Counted from the stretch's first letter, positions 47,198 through 58,448 are shown. The stretch: DNA of 64,000 nt from Castellaniella sp. (GCF_004321985.1 NZ_SCQN01000046.1:333655-397654), one strand, 5' to 3'. The notes: generated by a model from the letters alone, not told the origin. A program made the numbers and translations.

Positions 47198-48124
47198 GTG
47201 GCCGACGGTATTCTGGTATCGACCCTGGTGTCCACCGTGCAGGCGGGCACACCGCTGGCGCTGGCGGCCATGGGCGAACTGATCGTGGAACGCTCGGGGG
47301 TCCTCAATCTGGGCGTGGAGGGCATGATGCTCGTGGGCGCGGTGGCTGGCTTCATCACGGCCGTGGCGACCGGAAGCCCTGCGCTGGGATTGCTGGCCGC
47401 GATTCTGGCCGGCGCACTCATGTCGCTGCTCTTCGCGGTTCTGACCCAGCATCTCATCGCCAATCAGGTCGCCACGGGGCTGGCGCTGACCATCTTCGGG
47501 ACCGGCCTGAGCGCCTTCATGGGCAAGACCTACACGGGCATCTCTCTGTCAGGCATCCCGGTTTGGCGTATCCCGGGGCTGAGCGATCTGCCGTTCGTCG
47601 GCAAGGTCCTGTTTTCGTATGATCCGCTGGTATATGTGTCCTGGCTGACGGCGCTGGGCATCTTCGTTTATCTGTACCTCAGCCGGCCGGGGCTGAAGCT
47701 GCGGGCGGTCGGAGAATCGCCTGACGTCGCCCATGGCCTGGGGTATCCGGTCGTCCGCATGCGCTATCTGGCGATCCTGTTCGGCGGTGCCCTGGCAGGC
47801 TTGGGCGGAGCCTATCTGTCGCTGGTATATACCCCATTGTGGCAGGAAGGCATGGTGGCCGGCCGCGGGTGGATCGCCCTGGCGCTGGTGGTGTTCGCCA
47901 CGTGGCGTCCTGGCCTGGTTCTGGCGGGAGCCTATCTCTTTGGCTTTCTGACGGTATTCCAGTACCAGGGGCAGTCGATGGGGCTCGGCATCCCACCCGA
48001 TTTTCTGGCGATGCTGCCCTATCTGATCACCATCGTCGCGCTCGTGTTCATCTCGATGGACAGGACCCGTGTGCTGCTGAATACGCCGGTGTCGCTGGGC
48101 AAGCCCTTCCATCCCACGGCGTGA
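47198..48124 (+). CDS. Nucleoside/purine ABC transporter permease 2 (YufQ/NupQ type)
   Basis: This 308-residue membrane protein has VSTVQAGTPLALAAMGELIV and ERSGVLNLGVEGMML at the N-terminus, the usual pair partner of the first permease. It starts with GTG after GGAGGGC. It is followed by the binding-protein gene after 108 bp that contain a GC-rich hairpin (about 48157-48175). Confidence 0.9.
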   Translation: MADGILVSTLVSTVQAGTPLALAAMGELIVERSGVLNLGVEGMMLVGAVAGFITAVATGSPALGLLAAILAGALMSLLFAVLTQHLIANQVATGLALTIFGTGLSAFMGKTYTGISLSGIPVWRIPGLSDLPFVGKVLFSYDPLVYVSWLTALGIFVYLYLSRPGLKLRAVGESPDVAHGLGYPVVRMRYLAILFGGALAGLGGAYLSLVYTPLWQEGMVAGRGWIALALVVFATWRPGLVLAGAYLFGFLTVFQYQGQSMGLGIPPDFLAMLPYLITIVALVFISMDRTRVLLNTPVSLGKPFHPTA

Positions 48125-48232
48125 GCCACTCGTGACAAAATGAGAGTAGATTAAGCCCGTCGCCGCGCGGCGGCGCCGCAGGCCGGATTCATCACGCAAG
48201 CAGTCATCAGACAGGACTTCAGGGGACGAGAG

Positions 48233-49336
48233 ATGGACAAGAAGCGCAGGGATTTACTCAAGGGCATGGCGGTGACCTCCGCCGTCGTCGGGGCGGCCGG
48301 GTGGCCTGGCCTGGGGGTCGCAGCCCAAGACAAGCCTCTGAAGATCGGGTTCGTGTATGTCGGCCCGACCGGGGACTTTGGCTGGACTTATCAGCATGAC
48401 CTGGGTCGCAAGGCCATCGTCAAGGCGCTGGGCGACGCGGTCAAGACCACCTATGTGGAAAATGTGGCCGAGGGCTCGGACGCGGAGCGCGTCATCCGCG
48501 AGCTGGCGGCCAAGGGCAACAAGCTCATTTTCACCACCTCCTTCGGGTACATGGATCCGACCATGCGGGTGGCCAAACAGTTTCCGGATACCAAGTTCGA
48601 AATGTGCACGGGCTACAAGCTGGCGCACAACGTCGGCACCTACATGCCCCGCTTCGTCCAGGGGCGGTACCTGACCGGCCTGATCGCCGGGCACATGACC
48701 AAGAGCAACGTCATCGGCTATGTCGCGCCGTTCCCCATCCCCGAGGTGATCCGTGGGGTCAACGCCTTCACGATCGGGTTGCACCAGATCAACCCCAAGG
48801 CACGGGTCAAGGTCGTGTTCATCAATAGCTGGTTCGATCCGGGTAAAGAGCGCCTGGCGGCGGAAACGCTGATCAACCAAGGGGCGGACATTCTCAACAA
48901 GCATACCGATTCTCCCGCCGTGATCCAGGTGGCCGAGAGCAAGGGTGTCTATTCCTTCGGCTACGACTCGGACATGCGCCAGTTCGGACCGAAAAGCCAG
49001 TTGACGTCCATCGTGTTGAACTGGGAACCGTTCTACGTGGAAACGGCCAAGCAGGTTCTGGCCGGTACGTGGAAGTCGCGGGACGCCTGGTATGGCTTTG
49101 CGCATGACTGGATCCGTTTGTCACCGTTCCTGCCTGCGATCCCGAAGGACGTCGTGGCTCTGGTTGAAAAGCAGAAGCAGGCCATCATATCGGGCGGCTA
49201 CGAGATCTTCCAGGGGCCGTTGCGCAATCAGGCGGGCAAGCAGGTGTTGGCCCAGGGCGCGACCCTGAGCGACAACGATGTCCGCAACATGAATTATTTC
49301 CTGGAAGGTGTGGACGGCCAGTTGCCCAAGAGCTGA
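48233..49336 (+). CDS. BMP-family ABC transporter substrate-binding protein
   Basis: This 367-residue periplasmic protein is a PnrA/BmpA-like nucleoside or purine binder. Its signal MDKKRRDLLKGMAVTSAVVG resembles a twin-arginine signal, and the mature part has IGFVYVGPTGDFGWTYQHDL and FGYMDPTMRVAKQFPDTKFE. With the ATPase and two permeases upstream it completes an importer. The ligand could be a purine nucleoside, a purine base or related compound. Confidence 0.92.
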   Translation: MDKKRRDLLKGMAVTSAVVGAAGWPGLGVAAQDKPLKIGFVYVGPTGDFGWTYQHDLGRKAIVKALGDAVKTTYVENVAEGSDAERVIRELAAKGNKLIFTTSFGYMDPTMRVAKQFPDTKFEMCTGYKLAHNVGTYMPRFVQGRYLTGLIAGHMTKSNVIGYVAPFPIPEVIRGVNAFTIGLHQINPKARVKVVFINSWFDPGKERLAAETLINQGADILNKHTDSPAVIQVAESKGVYSFGYDSDMRQFGPKSQLTSIVLNWEPFYVETAKQVLAGTWKSRDAWYGFAHDWIRLSPFLPAIPKDVVALVEKQKQAIISGGYEIFQGPLRNQAGKQVLAQGATLSDNDVRNMNYFLEGVDGQLPKS

Positions 49337-49361
49337 CCGGCTTCCCTAGGGGCAAGGTGGT

Positions 49362-49808
49362 TCAGTTCCTGGGGACCGACCAGGTGCTGACCGCCTGTGC
49401 CACCGGCTCTCCACCCGCGTCTGGGACCAGCAGGACTTGGCCTGCCGTCAGGCGGCCGGTCTTGAGCAGGCTTGCCCGGGCGGTCACGCCGCCCGCCGGT
49501 GCCTTGCGCAGGAAGTTGATCGTCAGGCTGGCGGTGACCGCTTCCGGGTTGCCCGTGGCGCCGACCACCGCAGCATAAAGCGCCAGGTCGGCGAGGCCCA
49601 TCAGCATGGGGCCGGCGATGATGCCGCCCAATCGCTGGTTGGACGGATTGGGTGGCAGGCGCAGGGTGGCGTTGCCATAGCCGATATCCAGGATCTCGAC
49701 GCCCAAGACAGCCGCGAACGGGTGCAGGCGCTGCAGCAAGTCTTCGAATCCTTCCACCGTGATCTTCGCCGTGGACGAGGGTTGCACAGCGGCAGCAGTC
49801 TGGGGCAT
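49362..49808 (-). CDS. PaaI-type hotdog-fold thioesterase
   Basis: This 148-residue protein has the hotdog motif GGIIAGPMLMGLADLALYAA and ends with LLVPDAGGEPVAQAVSTW. Hotdog thioesterases hydrolyse acyl-CoA or aryl-CoA esters. The start is uncertain: ATG at 49808 gives a typical short N-terminus, ATG at 49835 is the alternative; neither has a strong ribosome site. It is convergent with the BMP operon and divergent from the copper chaperone gene. Confidence 0.82.
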   Translation of the reverse strand: MPQTAAAVQPSSTAKITVEGFEDLLQRLHPFAAVLGVEILDIGYGNATLRLPPNPSNQRLGGIIAGPMLMGLADLALYAAVVGATGNPEAVTASLTINFLRKAPAGGVTARASLLKTGRLTAGQVLLVPDAGGEPVAQAVSTWSVPRN

Positions 49809-49875
49809 GGCTCTGAGGGCAGTGGAAAAGCCCATAGTACACTGGTGTCCGGACAACAGGACGTGTGAGCAGACG

Positions 49876-50418
49876 ATGCAGACACCGGGAATTCGTGTGT
49901 GGGTGATGGTGGCCGGCTTGTGCCTGGCCAGTGAGGCCTGGGGCCAGAGTGCGTCGGCCCAGACCCAGACTGACGCCGGCCCGGTCAGCGCTTCCCAGTG
50001 CTGGATCCGACAGCTTCCGGCCCCGGCGCCATCCGGCGGGTTCCTGCTCATCCACAATTCGGGGGCGTCGACTGCCGTGCTCAAAAGCGTCGATTCACCG
50101 GATTACAAACAGGTCATGATGCATCAGACGACGGAGTCGGGCGGCATGAGTTCCATGTCCGCGGTCCATGATCTGAAGGTCCCGGCCGGCGGCGACCTCG
50201 CCTTCCGGCCCGGCAGCTACCATTTGATGTTGGAACAGCCGCGCGCCGGGCTGAAGGTCGGCGATACCGTCGAGATGCGATTCCGGCTCGCGGATGGGGC
50301 TGAGTTCTCTGCCGCCTGCGCGGTCAAGCCTGCCAATGCTATGCCAGGCATGCGGGGTATGCCTGGCATGTCCGGGCGTGGCGATATGAAAGGCATGTCG
50401 GGCCATGGTATGCGCTGA
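49876..50418 (+). CDS. Periplasmic copper chaperone PCu(A)C with Met-rich tail
   Basis: PCu(A)C proteins carry Cu(I) in the periplasm, often for cytochrome oxidase assembly. This 180-residue protein has a signal peptide (cleaved near SEAWGQ) and the family's copper motif: HNSGASTAVLKSVDSP, MMHQTTESGGMSSMSAVH, then YHLMLEQP, giving the HX-Met/His ligand set. The last ~25 residues are a methionine-rich tail with repeated MPGM/MSG motifs that may bind extra copper. It is divergent from the thioesterase. Confidence 0.88.
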   Translation: MQTPGIRVWVMVAGLCLASEAWGQSASAQTQTDAGPVSASQCWIRQLPAPAPSGGFLLIHNSGASTAVLKSVDSPDYKQVMMHQTTESGGMSSMSAVHDLKVPAGGDLAFRPGSYHLMLEQPRAGLKVGDTVEMRFRLADGAEFSAACAVKPANAMPGMRGMPGMSGRGDMKGMSGHGMR

Positions 50419-50441
50419 CCGGAAGGCGCTTGGCGCCGGTG

Positions 50442-51275
50442 TCAGGGGCGCGTGACGGGTTCCGCGCCGCTCTGTACGAATTCCAGCACGGCGCGATTGA
50501 AGGCCCTGGGGTTGGCCAGATTCATGCCATGGGCCGACAGCGCGATACGCACGCGCCTGGCCTGCGGCGCGAGCAGTTGCAGCCTGTCTTGCCGGCTGCC
50601 GTATTTGGCGGGGCTTTGGCTGCCTCCCACCAGCAGCAGAGGGCAACGGATACCGGCAGCTTCGGCTGGCGCAACTGGCAGGTTGGCCTCGCGGATCTGT
50701 GACAGCAACGTCATGGCATTGTCGCGCACCATGTCCTTGAACCAGCCCACCATCTTGCGCCAGGTGTCCTCGCCGTTGACGGTGTCGATGAAGTCCTTCA
50801 GCGCGTCGTCGACTTGTCCCGATTGCAACTGCTGTACGGCGCGCGTGTAAAAAGGCACTGATTCCGGCTCGTCATCGAAGCGAAACCCGGGGTCGGCCAG
50901 CGTCAGCGAGCGGCACAGCTCCGGTGCTGACCGGGCGAAAGCCAGGGCTACCTGCGCGCCCCGTGAGTGCCCCACGATGTGGACGCCTTCTGCAATACCC
51001 ATCGCCTGTACCAGATGCACCAGATTGTCGGTGTGCGCCTCGATCGCGTAGCCTGCCTGCGGGTGCACGCCGGTGTCGGGCCAGCAGCCGTGCAGGCTGG
51101 GCGCAATCACGCGGCAAGTCTCGGCCATGGCCGGAATCTGCCAGCGCCAATAGCGGTAATCGCACAACGATCCGTGGACCAGCAGAATCGTGGCGCCGCG
51201 CCCGGCTTCCGTGTAGTGCAGGGTCCCATCAGGCAGGCTGATCCGGTCCGCGGGCAGGTCCGGGTGCGATGGCAT
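50442..51275 (-). CDS. Alpha/beta hydrolase
   Basis: This 277-residue protein has the oxyanion HG in LLVHGSLCDYRYWRWQ and the nucleophile elbow VGHSRGAQVALAFARS with Ser near 103, then a late His near GMNLANP. It resembles epoxide hydrolase/haloperoxidase-like esterases. Its start overlaps the cpoB stop (TAATG), so it is at the tail of the tol-pal region. The substrate is unknown. Confidence 0.88.
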   Translation of the reverse strand: MPSHPDLPADRISLPDGTLHYTEAGRGATILLVHGSLCDYRYWRWQIPAMAETCRVIAPSLHGCWPDTGVHPQAGYAIEAHTDNLVHLVQAMGIAEGVHIVGHSRGAQVALAFARSAPELCRSLTLADPGFRFDDEPESVPFYTRAVQQLQSGQVDDALKDFIDTVNGEDTWRKMVGWFKDMVRDNAMTLLSQIREANLPVAPAEAAGIRCPLLLVGGSQSPAKYGSRQDRLQLLAPQARRVRIALSAHGMNLANPRAFNRAVLEFVQSGAEPVTRP

Positions 51276-51985
51276 TACAGCAGCTTCAGGCGGCTCTTGG
51301 CGGTCTCGGCAGCCGAGCTCTTGGGGTATTCCTTGGTGATGCGCTGCAGGCTCGCCTTGGCCCCTTTCATGTCGTTGAGTTCGATCTGGTCTGCGGCCGT
51401 CACCAGTAGCGCGTCTGGCGCCTTGGGCGAATCCGGATGTGCCTTTACCAGGGCCTGCATGGTCTGGATGGAGTGCTTGAAGTCCTTGGAGGCGTACTGG
51501 CTGCTGCCCAGGTAAAAGCGGGCATCCGTGGCCTGGTTGCTGTCGGGGTACGAAGAGATAAAGGTCGAAAAGGCCGACGCGGCTTCCTTGTAGCGGCCGC
51601 CGCGGTACAGGTCGGCTGCCGCGCTATAGGCCGCCTGTTCCTGCGGGTCGCCGGCGCCCTGCTGCTGCTGCTGATTGTTGGCCTGTTGTTGGGGACCGTT
51701 TTCGGGTTGGGCCGAACCGCCGTGCTGGCTGTTGGAAACCATCTGGTTCAGCTCTTCGACGCGGCCGCGCAGTGTGGCGATTTCCTGGCGCATCATGTCG
51801 ACCTGGTCCGCAAGCTGCAGCTGACCTTGCTGATTCTGTGTTTTCAGTTGATTGACCTGAGCGCGTAGTTCCAGGATGGCCTGCCGCGCTTCGTCATCGG
51901 AAAATGCCTGCGCAGGGGCTGCGACCGAGAGCGCAATCAGCGTTGCGGCAGAGATCAGGCTGAGTCGGTGCGTGAATGCGTGCAT
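51275..51985 (-). CDS. cpoB: Cell division coordinator CpoB (YbgF)
   Basis: CpoB is a periplasmic protein that links peptidoglycan synthesis by PBP1B to Tol-Pal constriction. The 236-residue protein has a signal peptide (cleaved near AQAFSD), an N-terminal coiled coil (QAILELRAQVNQLKTQ), a Q/N-rich linker and three TPR repeats (YKEAASAFSTFISSYPDS, KHSIQTMQALVKAHPDS, KGAKASLQRITKEYPKS). A strong terminator lies between pal and cpoB. Confidence 0.93.
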   Translation of the reverse strand: MHAFTHRLSLISAATLIALSVAAPAQAFSDDEARQAILELRAQVNQLKTQNQQGQLQLADQVDMMRQEIATLRGRVEELNQMVSNSQHGGSAQPENGPQQQANNQQQQQGAGDPQEQAAYSAAADLYRGGRYKEAASAFSTFISSYPDSNQATDARFYLGSSQYASKDFKHSIQTMQALVKAHPDSPKAPDALLVTAADQIELNDMKGAKASLQRITKEYPKSSAAETAKSRLKLL

Positions 51986-51999
51986 ATGATTCGTCCCAT

Positions 52000-52031
52000 A
52001 AAAAAACGCCGTAGCGTCAGCCGCTACGGCG
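52000..52031 (-). terminator. Rho-independent terminator between pal and cpoB
   Basis: On the minus strand CGCCGTAGCG and CGCTACGGCG form a perfect 10-bp stem with a 5-base loop, followed by T7. It follows the pal stop and precedes the cpoB start, so cpoB must be made by read-through or its own promoter. Confidence 0.9.
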
Positions 52032-52051
52032 CTGTTGCGGCCTTTCGGCGA

Positions 52052-52546
52052 TCAGCGCTGATAGTCGATATCAGCGCGACGGTTCTCAGCGTAGTCAGCC
52101 TCGGTGGTACCCGTGGCCTTAGGACGCTCCTTGCCGTAGCTGATGGCTTCGACCTGGTTGGCATTGACGCCCAACAGAGTCATCATGCGTGCCACAGCGT
52201 CGGAACGGCGTTGGCCCAGTGCCAGATTGTATTCCGCACTGCCACGAGCGTCGGTGTTGCCTTCGATGCGGACTTTCTGGCTGGTATGGCCAGTCAGGTA
52301 ATTCGCATGCATTTCGATCATCGGGCGATATTGGTCTTTGACCACATAGCTGTCAAAATCGAAGTAGACCGAGCGTTGTTGCGCGAGCGGGCTTTGAGGA
52401 TTGAACGGATCCATGACTTGCCCTGCGGACGCCGAATTCGAACCGGCTGCTCCATTGCCGTTGTGATCCAGCGGCACAGAGCTACATGCCGCCAGGGAGG
52501 CGGCAAAGACGGCGACTGTCAGAGTCCTGGTGATGCGCGAGCTCAT
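52052..52546 (-). CDS. pal: Peptidoglycan-associated lipoprotein Pal
   Basis: Pal anchors the outer membrane to peptidoglycan and contacts TolB. The 164-residue protein has a lipobox near LAACSS and a C-terminal OmpA-like domain with RSVYFDFDSYVVKDQY, KVRIEGNTDARGSAEYNLAL and RRSDAVARMMTLLG. It follows tolB by 37 bp and ends at the terminator. Confidence 0.96.
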   Translation of the reverse strand: MSSRITRTLTVAVFAASLAACSSVPLDHNGNGAAGSNSASAGQVMDPFNPQSPLAQQRSVYFDFDSYVVKDQYRPMIEMHANYLTGHTSQKVRIEGNTDARGSAEYNLALGQRRSDAVARMMTLLGVNANQVEAISYGKERPKATGTTEADYAENRRADIDYQR

Positions 52547-52583
52547 TTAATGTCCTTTAAGAAAAAAGAGTCACACGAAAAAA

Positions 52584-53891
52584 TCATTTTGTGAACGGGC
52601 CCCAGGCTGGTTCGCGGACCTTGCCATTGAGTACCGATAGAGTCTGCCGGACTCGGCCGTCGGTCGACGTCACCGCCAGTACGCTGCGCCCGTTCTGGAC
52701 GGCGCTGTACAGCACTTGCATGCCATTGGGTGCGTAGCTGGGAGACTCGTCGTCCGGGCCATCCGTCAGGGTCTGTGCAGAACCCGAGTTCAAGGCTTGG
52801 CTGGCAATTCTGAAAGCACCATTACTGCGTGTAACATACACCAGTTGCTGTCCATCCGGCGATACCCTAGGTGAGACATTGTAACTACCTGAGAAGGTCA
52901 AGCGTTGCGCCTCGCCGCCAGCGACCGGGACCTTGTAGATCTGCGGGCTGCCGCCGCGATCGCTGGTGAAGACCAGGGACTGGCCGTCGGGCGTGAAGTA
53001 GGGCTCTGTGTCGATCAGCGGGGACCGCATGACGCGGCGCAGGTTCGAGCCGTCGGAGTTGATGGTATATATCTGTGAAATGCCGTCCATTGAGAGCACG
53101 ATCGCAAGGTGGCTGCCATCTGGCGACCAAGCCGGGGCGCTGTTGTTACCCTTGTAATTAGAGATTGGCACCCGCTGCCCGGTCGTCAGCGTCTGCACGT
53201 AGACCACCGATTTGCCGGATTCGAAGCTCACGTAGGCCAGTTTGTTGCCGTCCGGAGACCACGTCGGCGAGATGATCGAGTGTGCGGATCGCAGCATGAC
53301 CTGCGGATTTTGGCCGTCGGCATCAGCAATTTGTAACTCATAGGTGTTGCCGGTCTGCAACACATACGCGATGCGTGTCGAGAAAACGCCGCGTACGCCG
53401 GTGATCTTTTCGTAGATGCGGTCGGCAATCCGGTGCGCAATTCTGCGCATTTCTGGCTCGGTGCCGGTGAAGGTGGCCTCGTCGAGTTGGGCCTTGCGGA
53501 TGTTGTCCACGAGACGGTAGCTGACTGAATACTGGCTGCCGTTCTGGCTGATCGATCCGTACGCCAGATAGTTGGCGCCGCGCGACTGCCAAGTGCCGTA
53601 ATCGATCGGGCTCTGGACGGTCAGGTTTGCGCCAGCGGCGCTGATCAGCTTGAACTGGCCCGATCGGGTCAGGTCGGCGCGGATCACCTCCGGGGCGGAG
53701 GTACCGCCGCTGTTACCGGCGAAGTCGGCAATGGCGATCGGGTATTGGGTGGCGCCGACGCCGGAGATGTCGACACGCAACTGGGCGTGGGCACCGGAAG
53801 CGCCGGCGACGGTCAGCGCCAGGCCTAGCCCGGCGGCCGCCGCGCGCCGCCATAGGCGCCCGATAAAGCCGGAGGCGTTCAATACGGTCAT
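52584..53891 (-). CDS. tolB: Tol-Pal system protein TolB
   Basis: TolB is a periplasmic beta-propeller that binds Pal and TolA. The 435-residue protein has a signal region and WD40-like repeats: [76 protein letters not shown] and [19 protein letters not shown]. It follows tolA after 12 bp. Confidence 0.96.
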   Translation of the reverse strand: MTVLNASGFIGRLWRRAAAAGLGLALTVAGASGAHAQLRVDISGVGATQYPIAIADFAGNSGGTSAPEVIRADLTRSGQFKLISAAGANLTVQSPIDYGTWQSRGANYLAYGSISQNGSQYSVSYRLVDNIRKAQLDEATFTGTEPEMRRIAHRIADRIYEKITGVRGVFSTRIAYVLQTGNTYELQIADADGQNPQVMLRSAHSIISPTWSPDGNKLAYVSFESGKSVVYVQTLTTGQRVPISNYKGNNSAPAWSPDGSHLAIVLSMDGISQIYTINSDGSNLRRVMRSPLIDTEPYFTPDGQSLVFTSDRGGSPQIYKVPVAGGEAQRLTFSGSYNVSPRVSPDGQQLVYVTRSNGAFRIASQALNSGSAQTLTDGPDDESPSYAPNGMQVLYSAVQNGRSVLAVTSTDGRVRQTLSVLNGKVREPAWGPFTK

Positions 53892-53903
53892 GTTTCGATC
53901 TCC

Positions 53904-55085
53904 TTAGTCGTACATGTAGTAGTTCACGTCAATATACGATGGGTATTTGCCGCTGGGGGGTTTTGGGAAGGGTGAGCAGGCCAGAATACCTCTGCGGACC
54001 GCTTCGTCAAAATTCGGATTGCCTGAGGAATGAGTCAGGGTAGCATCCTGCACTTTTCCGTTGGCATTCAATTGGGTGCGGAATTGTGCCGTTGGGTTGC
54101 TGGAACCCCCACGCGGCGGCACGTTGAAGATCACGCCCGGCTGTACGCAGGCACGGACCTTTGCGGCGTAGCCATCGTTGCCTCCACCGCCCCGCTGGTT
54201 ACGGTCGGCGGTGCCGTTGGGCATGCCGGCGGCTTCCATCGCCGCTCCGCGCATGGCGGCCTTCAGGGCATTCCGCTTGGCGGCAGCTTCTTTCGCGGCC
54301 TTTTCTTTGGCTGCCTTGTCTGCAGCGGCTTTGGCTGCCGCTTCTTTGGCCGCTTGCTCCTTGGCTGCCTTCTGGGCGGCAGCCTTCTCGGCAGCCGCCT
54401 TGTCGGCAGCTTCCTGTGCAGCTTTTTCCTGCGCTGCTTTCTGAGCCGCAGCTTTTTGCGCTGCCGCTTTTTGCGCTGCGGCCTTGTGGGCGGCGGCCTG
54501 CTGAGCAGCTTCCTGGTCAGCCTTTTCCTGCGCCGCCTTGTCGGCAGCTTCCTTGGCTGCTTTGTCCTTGGCGGCCTGGGCTGCGGCTTGTGCGGCCTCG
54601 GCCTTTGCCTTTTCGGCTTCTTCCTGTGCCTTTCGCTGGGCGTCTTCACGCGCCTTGCGTTCCTTGGCCAGTGCGATCTCAGCATCGGCCTGGGCCTTCA
54701 CCGCTGCAGCCGCCTGCGCCTGAGCTTTCGCGAGGGCCTGTGCCTGTTGGGCCGCCTGGGCCTGGGCTGCTTCTTCTGCAGCCTTCTGGGCAGCTTTTTG
54801 GGCGCTGTCGTCCGGGGGTGGAGTCTGGGGCTTTGGCTCGGGTTGCGGCTCGGGCTTGGATTCCTGGGGCTGCTCTTCGGGTGCAGCCGCTTCCGCCACA
54901 GTGCCGTTGGACCAGAGCTCGACCTGTACCGGGCCGGGGTTGTTTGGTGCGGCCGCGAAGCCGAATACCATCAGCAGGATCAGCAGGCCATGCGCAGCCG
55001 CCGAAATGATCAGGCCGTTTCGGTCATCCCGCTCGTCGGGACTCGCATCGCCGTTCGTGTTGCTTGAATGATGAAACCAGGTCAT
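53904..55085 (-). CDS. tolA: Tol-Pal system protein TolA
   Basis: TolA is an inner-membrane energy transducer that spans the periplasm. The 393-residue protein has one N-terminal membrane segment (GLIISAAAHGLLILLMVFGF), a proline/glutamate part, a long Ala/Lys/Glu-rich helical domain (about residues 90-280, repeated AAQKAA units), and a C-terminal TonB-like domain (SSNPTAQFRTQLNANGKVQD, SSGNPNFDEAVRRGILAC). The start at 55085 (MTWFHHSSN) is preferred; the longer frame overlaps tolR. Confidence 0.95.
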   Translation of the reverse strand: MTWFHHSSNTNGDASPDERDDRNGLIISAAAHGLLILLMVFGFAAAPNNPGPVQVELWSNGTVAEAAAPEEQPQESKPEPQPEPKPQTPPPDDSAQKAAQKAAEEAAQAQAAQQAQALAKAQAQAAAAVKAQADAEIALAKERKAREDAQRKAQEEAEKAKAEAAQAAAQAAKDKAAKEAADKAAQEKADQEAAQQAAAHKAAAQKAAAQKAAAQKAAQEKAAQEAADKAAAEKAAAQKAAKEQAAKEAAAKAAADKAAKEKAAKEAAAKRNALKAAMRGAAMEAAGMPNGTADRNQRGGGGNDGYAAKVRACVQPGVIFNVPPRGGSSNPTAQFRTQLNANGKVQDATLTHSSGNPNFDEAVRRGILACSPFPKPPSGKYPSYIDVNYYMYD

Positions 55086-55107
55086 GGGGCGAAAGTTTGG
55101 CAGCGCC

Positions 55108-55545
55108 TTATCGCGCGCCGGATGCAGTTTGATTGACCAGCAGGCCCAACTTGCCCACGCCACCGTTGCGCAGTTCGTCCATGATGTGCATGACCGATTC
55201 GTAGGGCACCTTGCCGTCGGCTGAGATCACGACGGGGGTGTCCGGTGTCGCCGCCGAGCGGATTTCGGCGAGCAGGTTGGCTTTGTCGACGGGGCGGAAC
55301 GAGGCTCCGCCTTCGCGCACGCGCATGGACAGGTTGCCCTGGGCGTCGATCTGAACCTCGATCGGTTGCGTGGTGACCTGTGACGCCGTACCCACTGTTG
55401 GCAGTTCGATCTGGCCCGGGGTGATCATGGGCGCCGTCACCATGAAGATCACGAGCAGCACCAGCATCACGTCGATGTATGGGACGACGTTGATGTCGTT
55501 GTTCATCCGACGCTGCTTGCGGCCACGGCTACTTTGAGCATGCAT
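55108..55545 (-). CDS. tolR: Tol-Pal system protein TolR
   Basis: TolR is a small membrane protein that forms the proton channel with TolQ. The 145-residue protein has the family segment INVVPYIDVMLVLLVIFMVT with the functional aspartate near residue 25, followed by a periplasmic part. It begins one base after the tolQ stop and precedes tolA. Confidence 0.95.
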   Translation of the reverse strand: MHAQSSRGRKQRRMNNDINVVPYIDVMLVLLVIFMVTAPMITPGQIELPTVGTASQVTTQPIEVQIDAQGNLSMRVREGGASFRPVDKANLLAEIRSAATPDTPVVISADGKVPYESVMHIMDELRNGGVGKLGLLVNQTASGAR

Positions 55546-55546
55546 G

Positions 55547-56221
55547 TCAGTGCACCTGCCGTTGCAGAATGTTCAGGAATTCTTCCACGAAGCTTTCGAA
55601 GCGGATGGACAGGCGGTCGATCTGGCTGGTGTAACGGTTGTAGGCCAGCACGGCCGGGATCGCGGCGAACAACCCGATGGCCGTGGCGATCAGGGCTTCG
55701 GCGATACCGGGGGCGACGGCGGCCAGCGTGGCCTGCTGCATGGTCGACAGGCCCATGAAGGCGTGCATGATCCCCCAGACCGTGCCCAGCAGCCCAACGT
55801 AAGGGCTGACCGAGCCGGTGGAGGCCAGGAAGGTTAAGTGCGACTCCAGGCCATCCATTTCGCGCTGCAGGGCGGCGTTCATCGCTCGCCTTGGTGCATC
55901 GAGCAGCGTGTCGCCGCGGCTGGACGACCGGCGCGCCTTGACGAACTCGGTCATCCCGGCGTCGAAGATGCGGGCCAGTGCACCGTGCTCGTTGCGGCGG
56001 CTGGCGATGGCCTGCTGCAGCACCGTCAGGTCTCCACCCGCCCAGAAATCGTCTTCGAAGCGCCGGGTCTGTTCGGCCGCGCGCCGCAGTGCGGCGCGCT
56101 TGCTGAAGATGAATGTCCAGGACAGCAAGGATGCCGCGAACAGCAGCAGCATGATGATCTGGACGGGGAAACTGGCATGGCCAATGAGGGACAGCAGCGA
56201 CAGATCGCTAGAGGCTTGCAT
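55547..56221 (-). CDS. tolQ: Tol-Pal system protein TolQ
   Basis: TolQ is the MotA/ExbB-like inner-membrane protein of the Tol motor. The 224-residue protein has three hydrophobic segments: IIMLLLFAASLLSWTFIFSK, TVWGIMHAFMGLSTMQQATL and GIAEALIATAIGLFAAIPAV. It follows ybgC after 2 bp, giving the conserved ybgC-tolQ-tolR-tolA-tolB-pal order. Confidence 0.95.
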   Translation of the reverse strand: MQASSDLSLLSLIGHASFPVQIIMLLLFAASLLSWTFIFSKRAALRRAAEQTRRFEDDFWAGGDLTVLQQAIASRRNEHGALARIFDAGMTEFVKARRSSSRGDTLLDAPRRAMNAALQREMDGLESHLTFLASTGSVSPYVGLLGTVWGIMHAFMGLSTMQQATLAAVAPGIAEALIATAIGLFAAIPAVLAYNRYTSQIDRLSIRFESFVEEFLNILQRQVH

Positions 56222-56223
56222 GG

Positions 56224-56649
56224 TTAGTGAAGGGCCTTTTGCAGAAGATCCCTGAGTGAGGGCGATAAACGAGTGGGTTTGAACGTGACGGCGTGCACGG
56301 TGCAGATCTGGATCTCCGCCGTCACCAGCAGCGTTTCATTGCGCCGCGCCTGTTGGTGGAACTGGATGGTCGAAGCGCCCAGCCCGTCCACAGACGTGTG
56401 GACGTCGATGCGGTCATCCAGACGGGCCGGTTGCCGGTAGGCAAGGTCCGCATGTCGGACGACAAACATCAGATGTTCTCGTGTTGCCAGTTCACGTTGG
56501 TCGACTCCGAGTGCGCGCAGCCATTCGGTGCGGGCGCGCTCGAAGAACTTCAGGTAATTCGCGTAATAAACGACACCCCCGGTGTCGGTGTCTTCGTAAT
56601 ATACGCGAATCGACAGCACGCCGGGCGGGTGTGTGAACGCAGAAATCAT
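56224..56649 (-). CDS. ybgC: Acyl-CoA thioesterase YbgC
   Basis: YbgC is a hotdog-fold thioesterase at the head of tol-pal operons, thought to act on short-chain or acyl-carrier thioesters in phospholipid metabolism. The 141-residue protein has the signature YYEDTDTGGVVYYANYLKFF with the catalytic Asp and ERARTEWLRALGVDQ. Length is typical. Confidence 0.94.
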   Translation of the reverse strand: MISAFTHPPGVLSIRVYYEDTDTGGVVYYANYLKFFERARTEWLRALGVDQRELATREHLMFVVRHADLAYRQPARLDDRIDVHTSVDGLGASTIQFHQQARRNETLLVTAEIQICTVHAVTFKPTRLSPSLRDLLQKALH

Positions 56650-56714
56650 TTTTTAGTGAGGCCGTGTGACAGATGCAGAAGCCCGAGGATAAGGGCATGC
56701 TGCACCACGGCAGC

Positions 56715-58448
<1,734 letters not shown>

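Noticed and set aside
54250..54800. CRISPR-like tandem repeats
   Set aside because: The repeats are coding Ala/Lys units of tolA without regular spacers.
54030..55067. 345-codon plus-strand frame opposite tolA rich in Leu, Gly and Phe
   Set aside because: It is the reverse reading of the Ala/Lys repeat codons of tolA; the composition is an artefact of the repeat.
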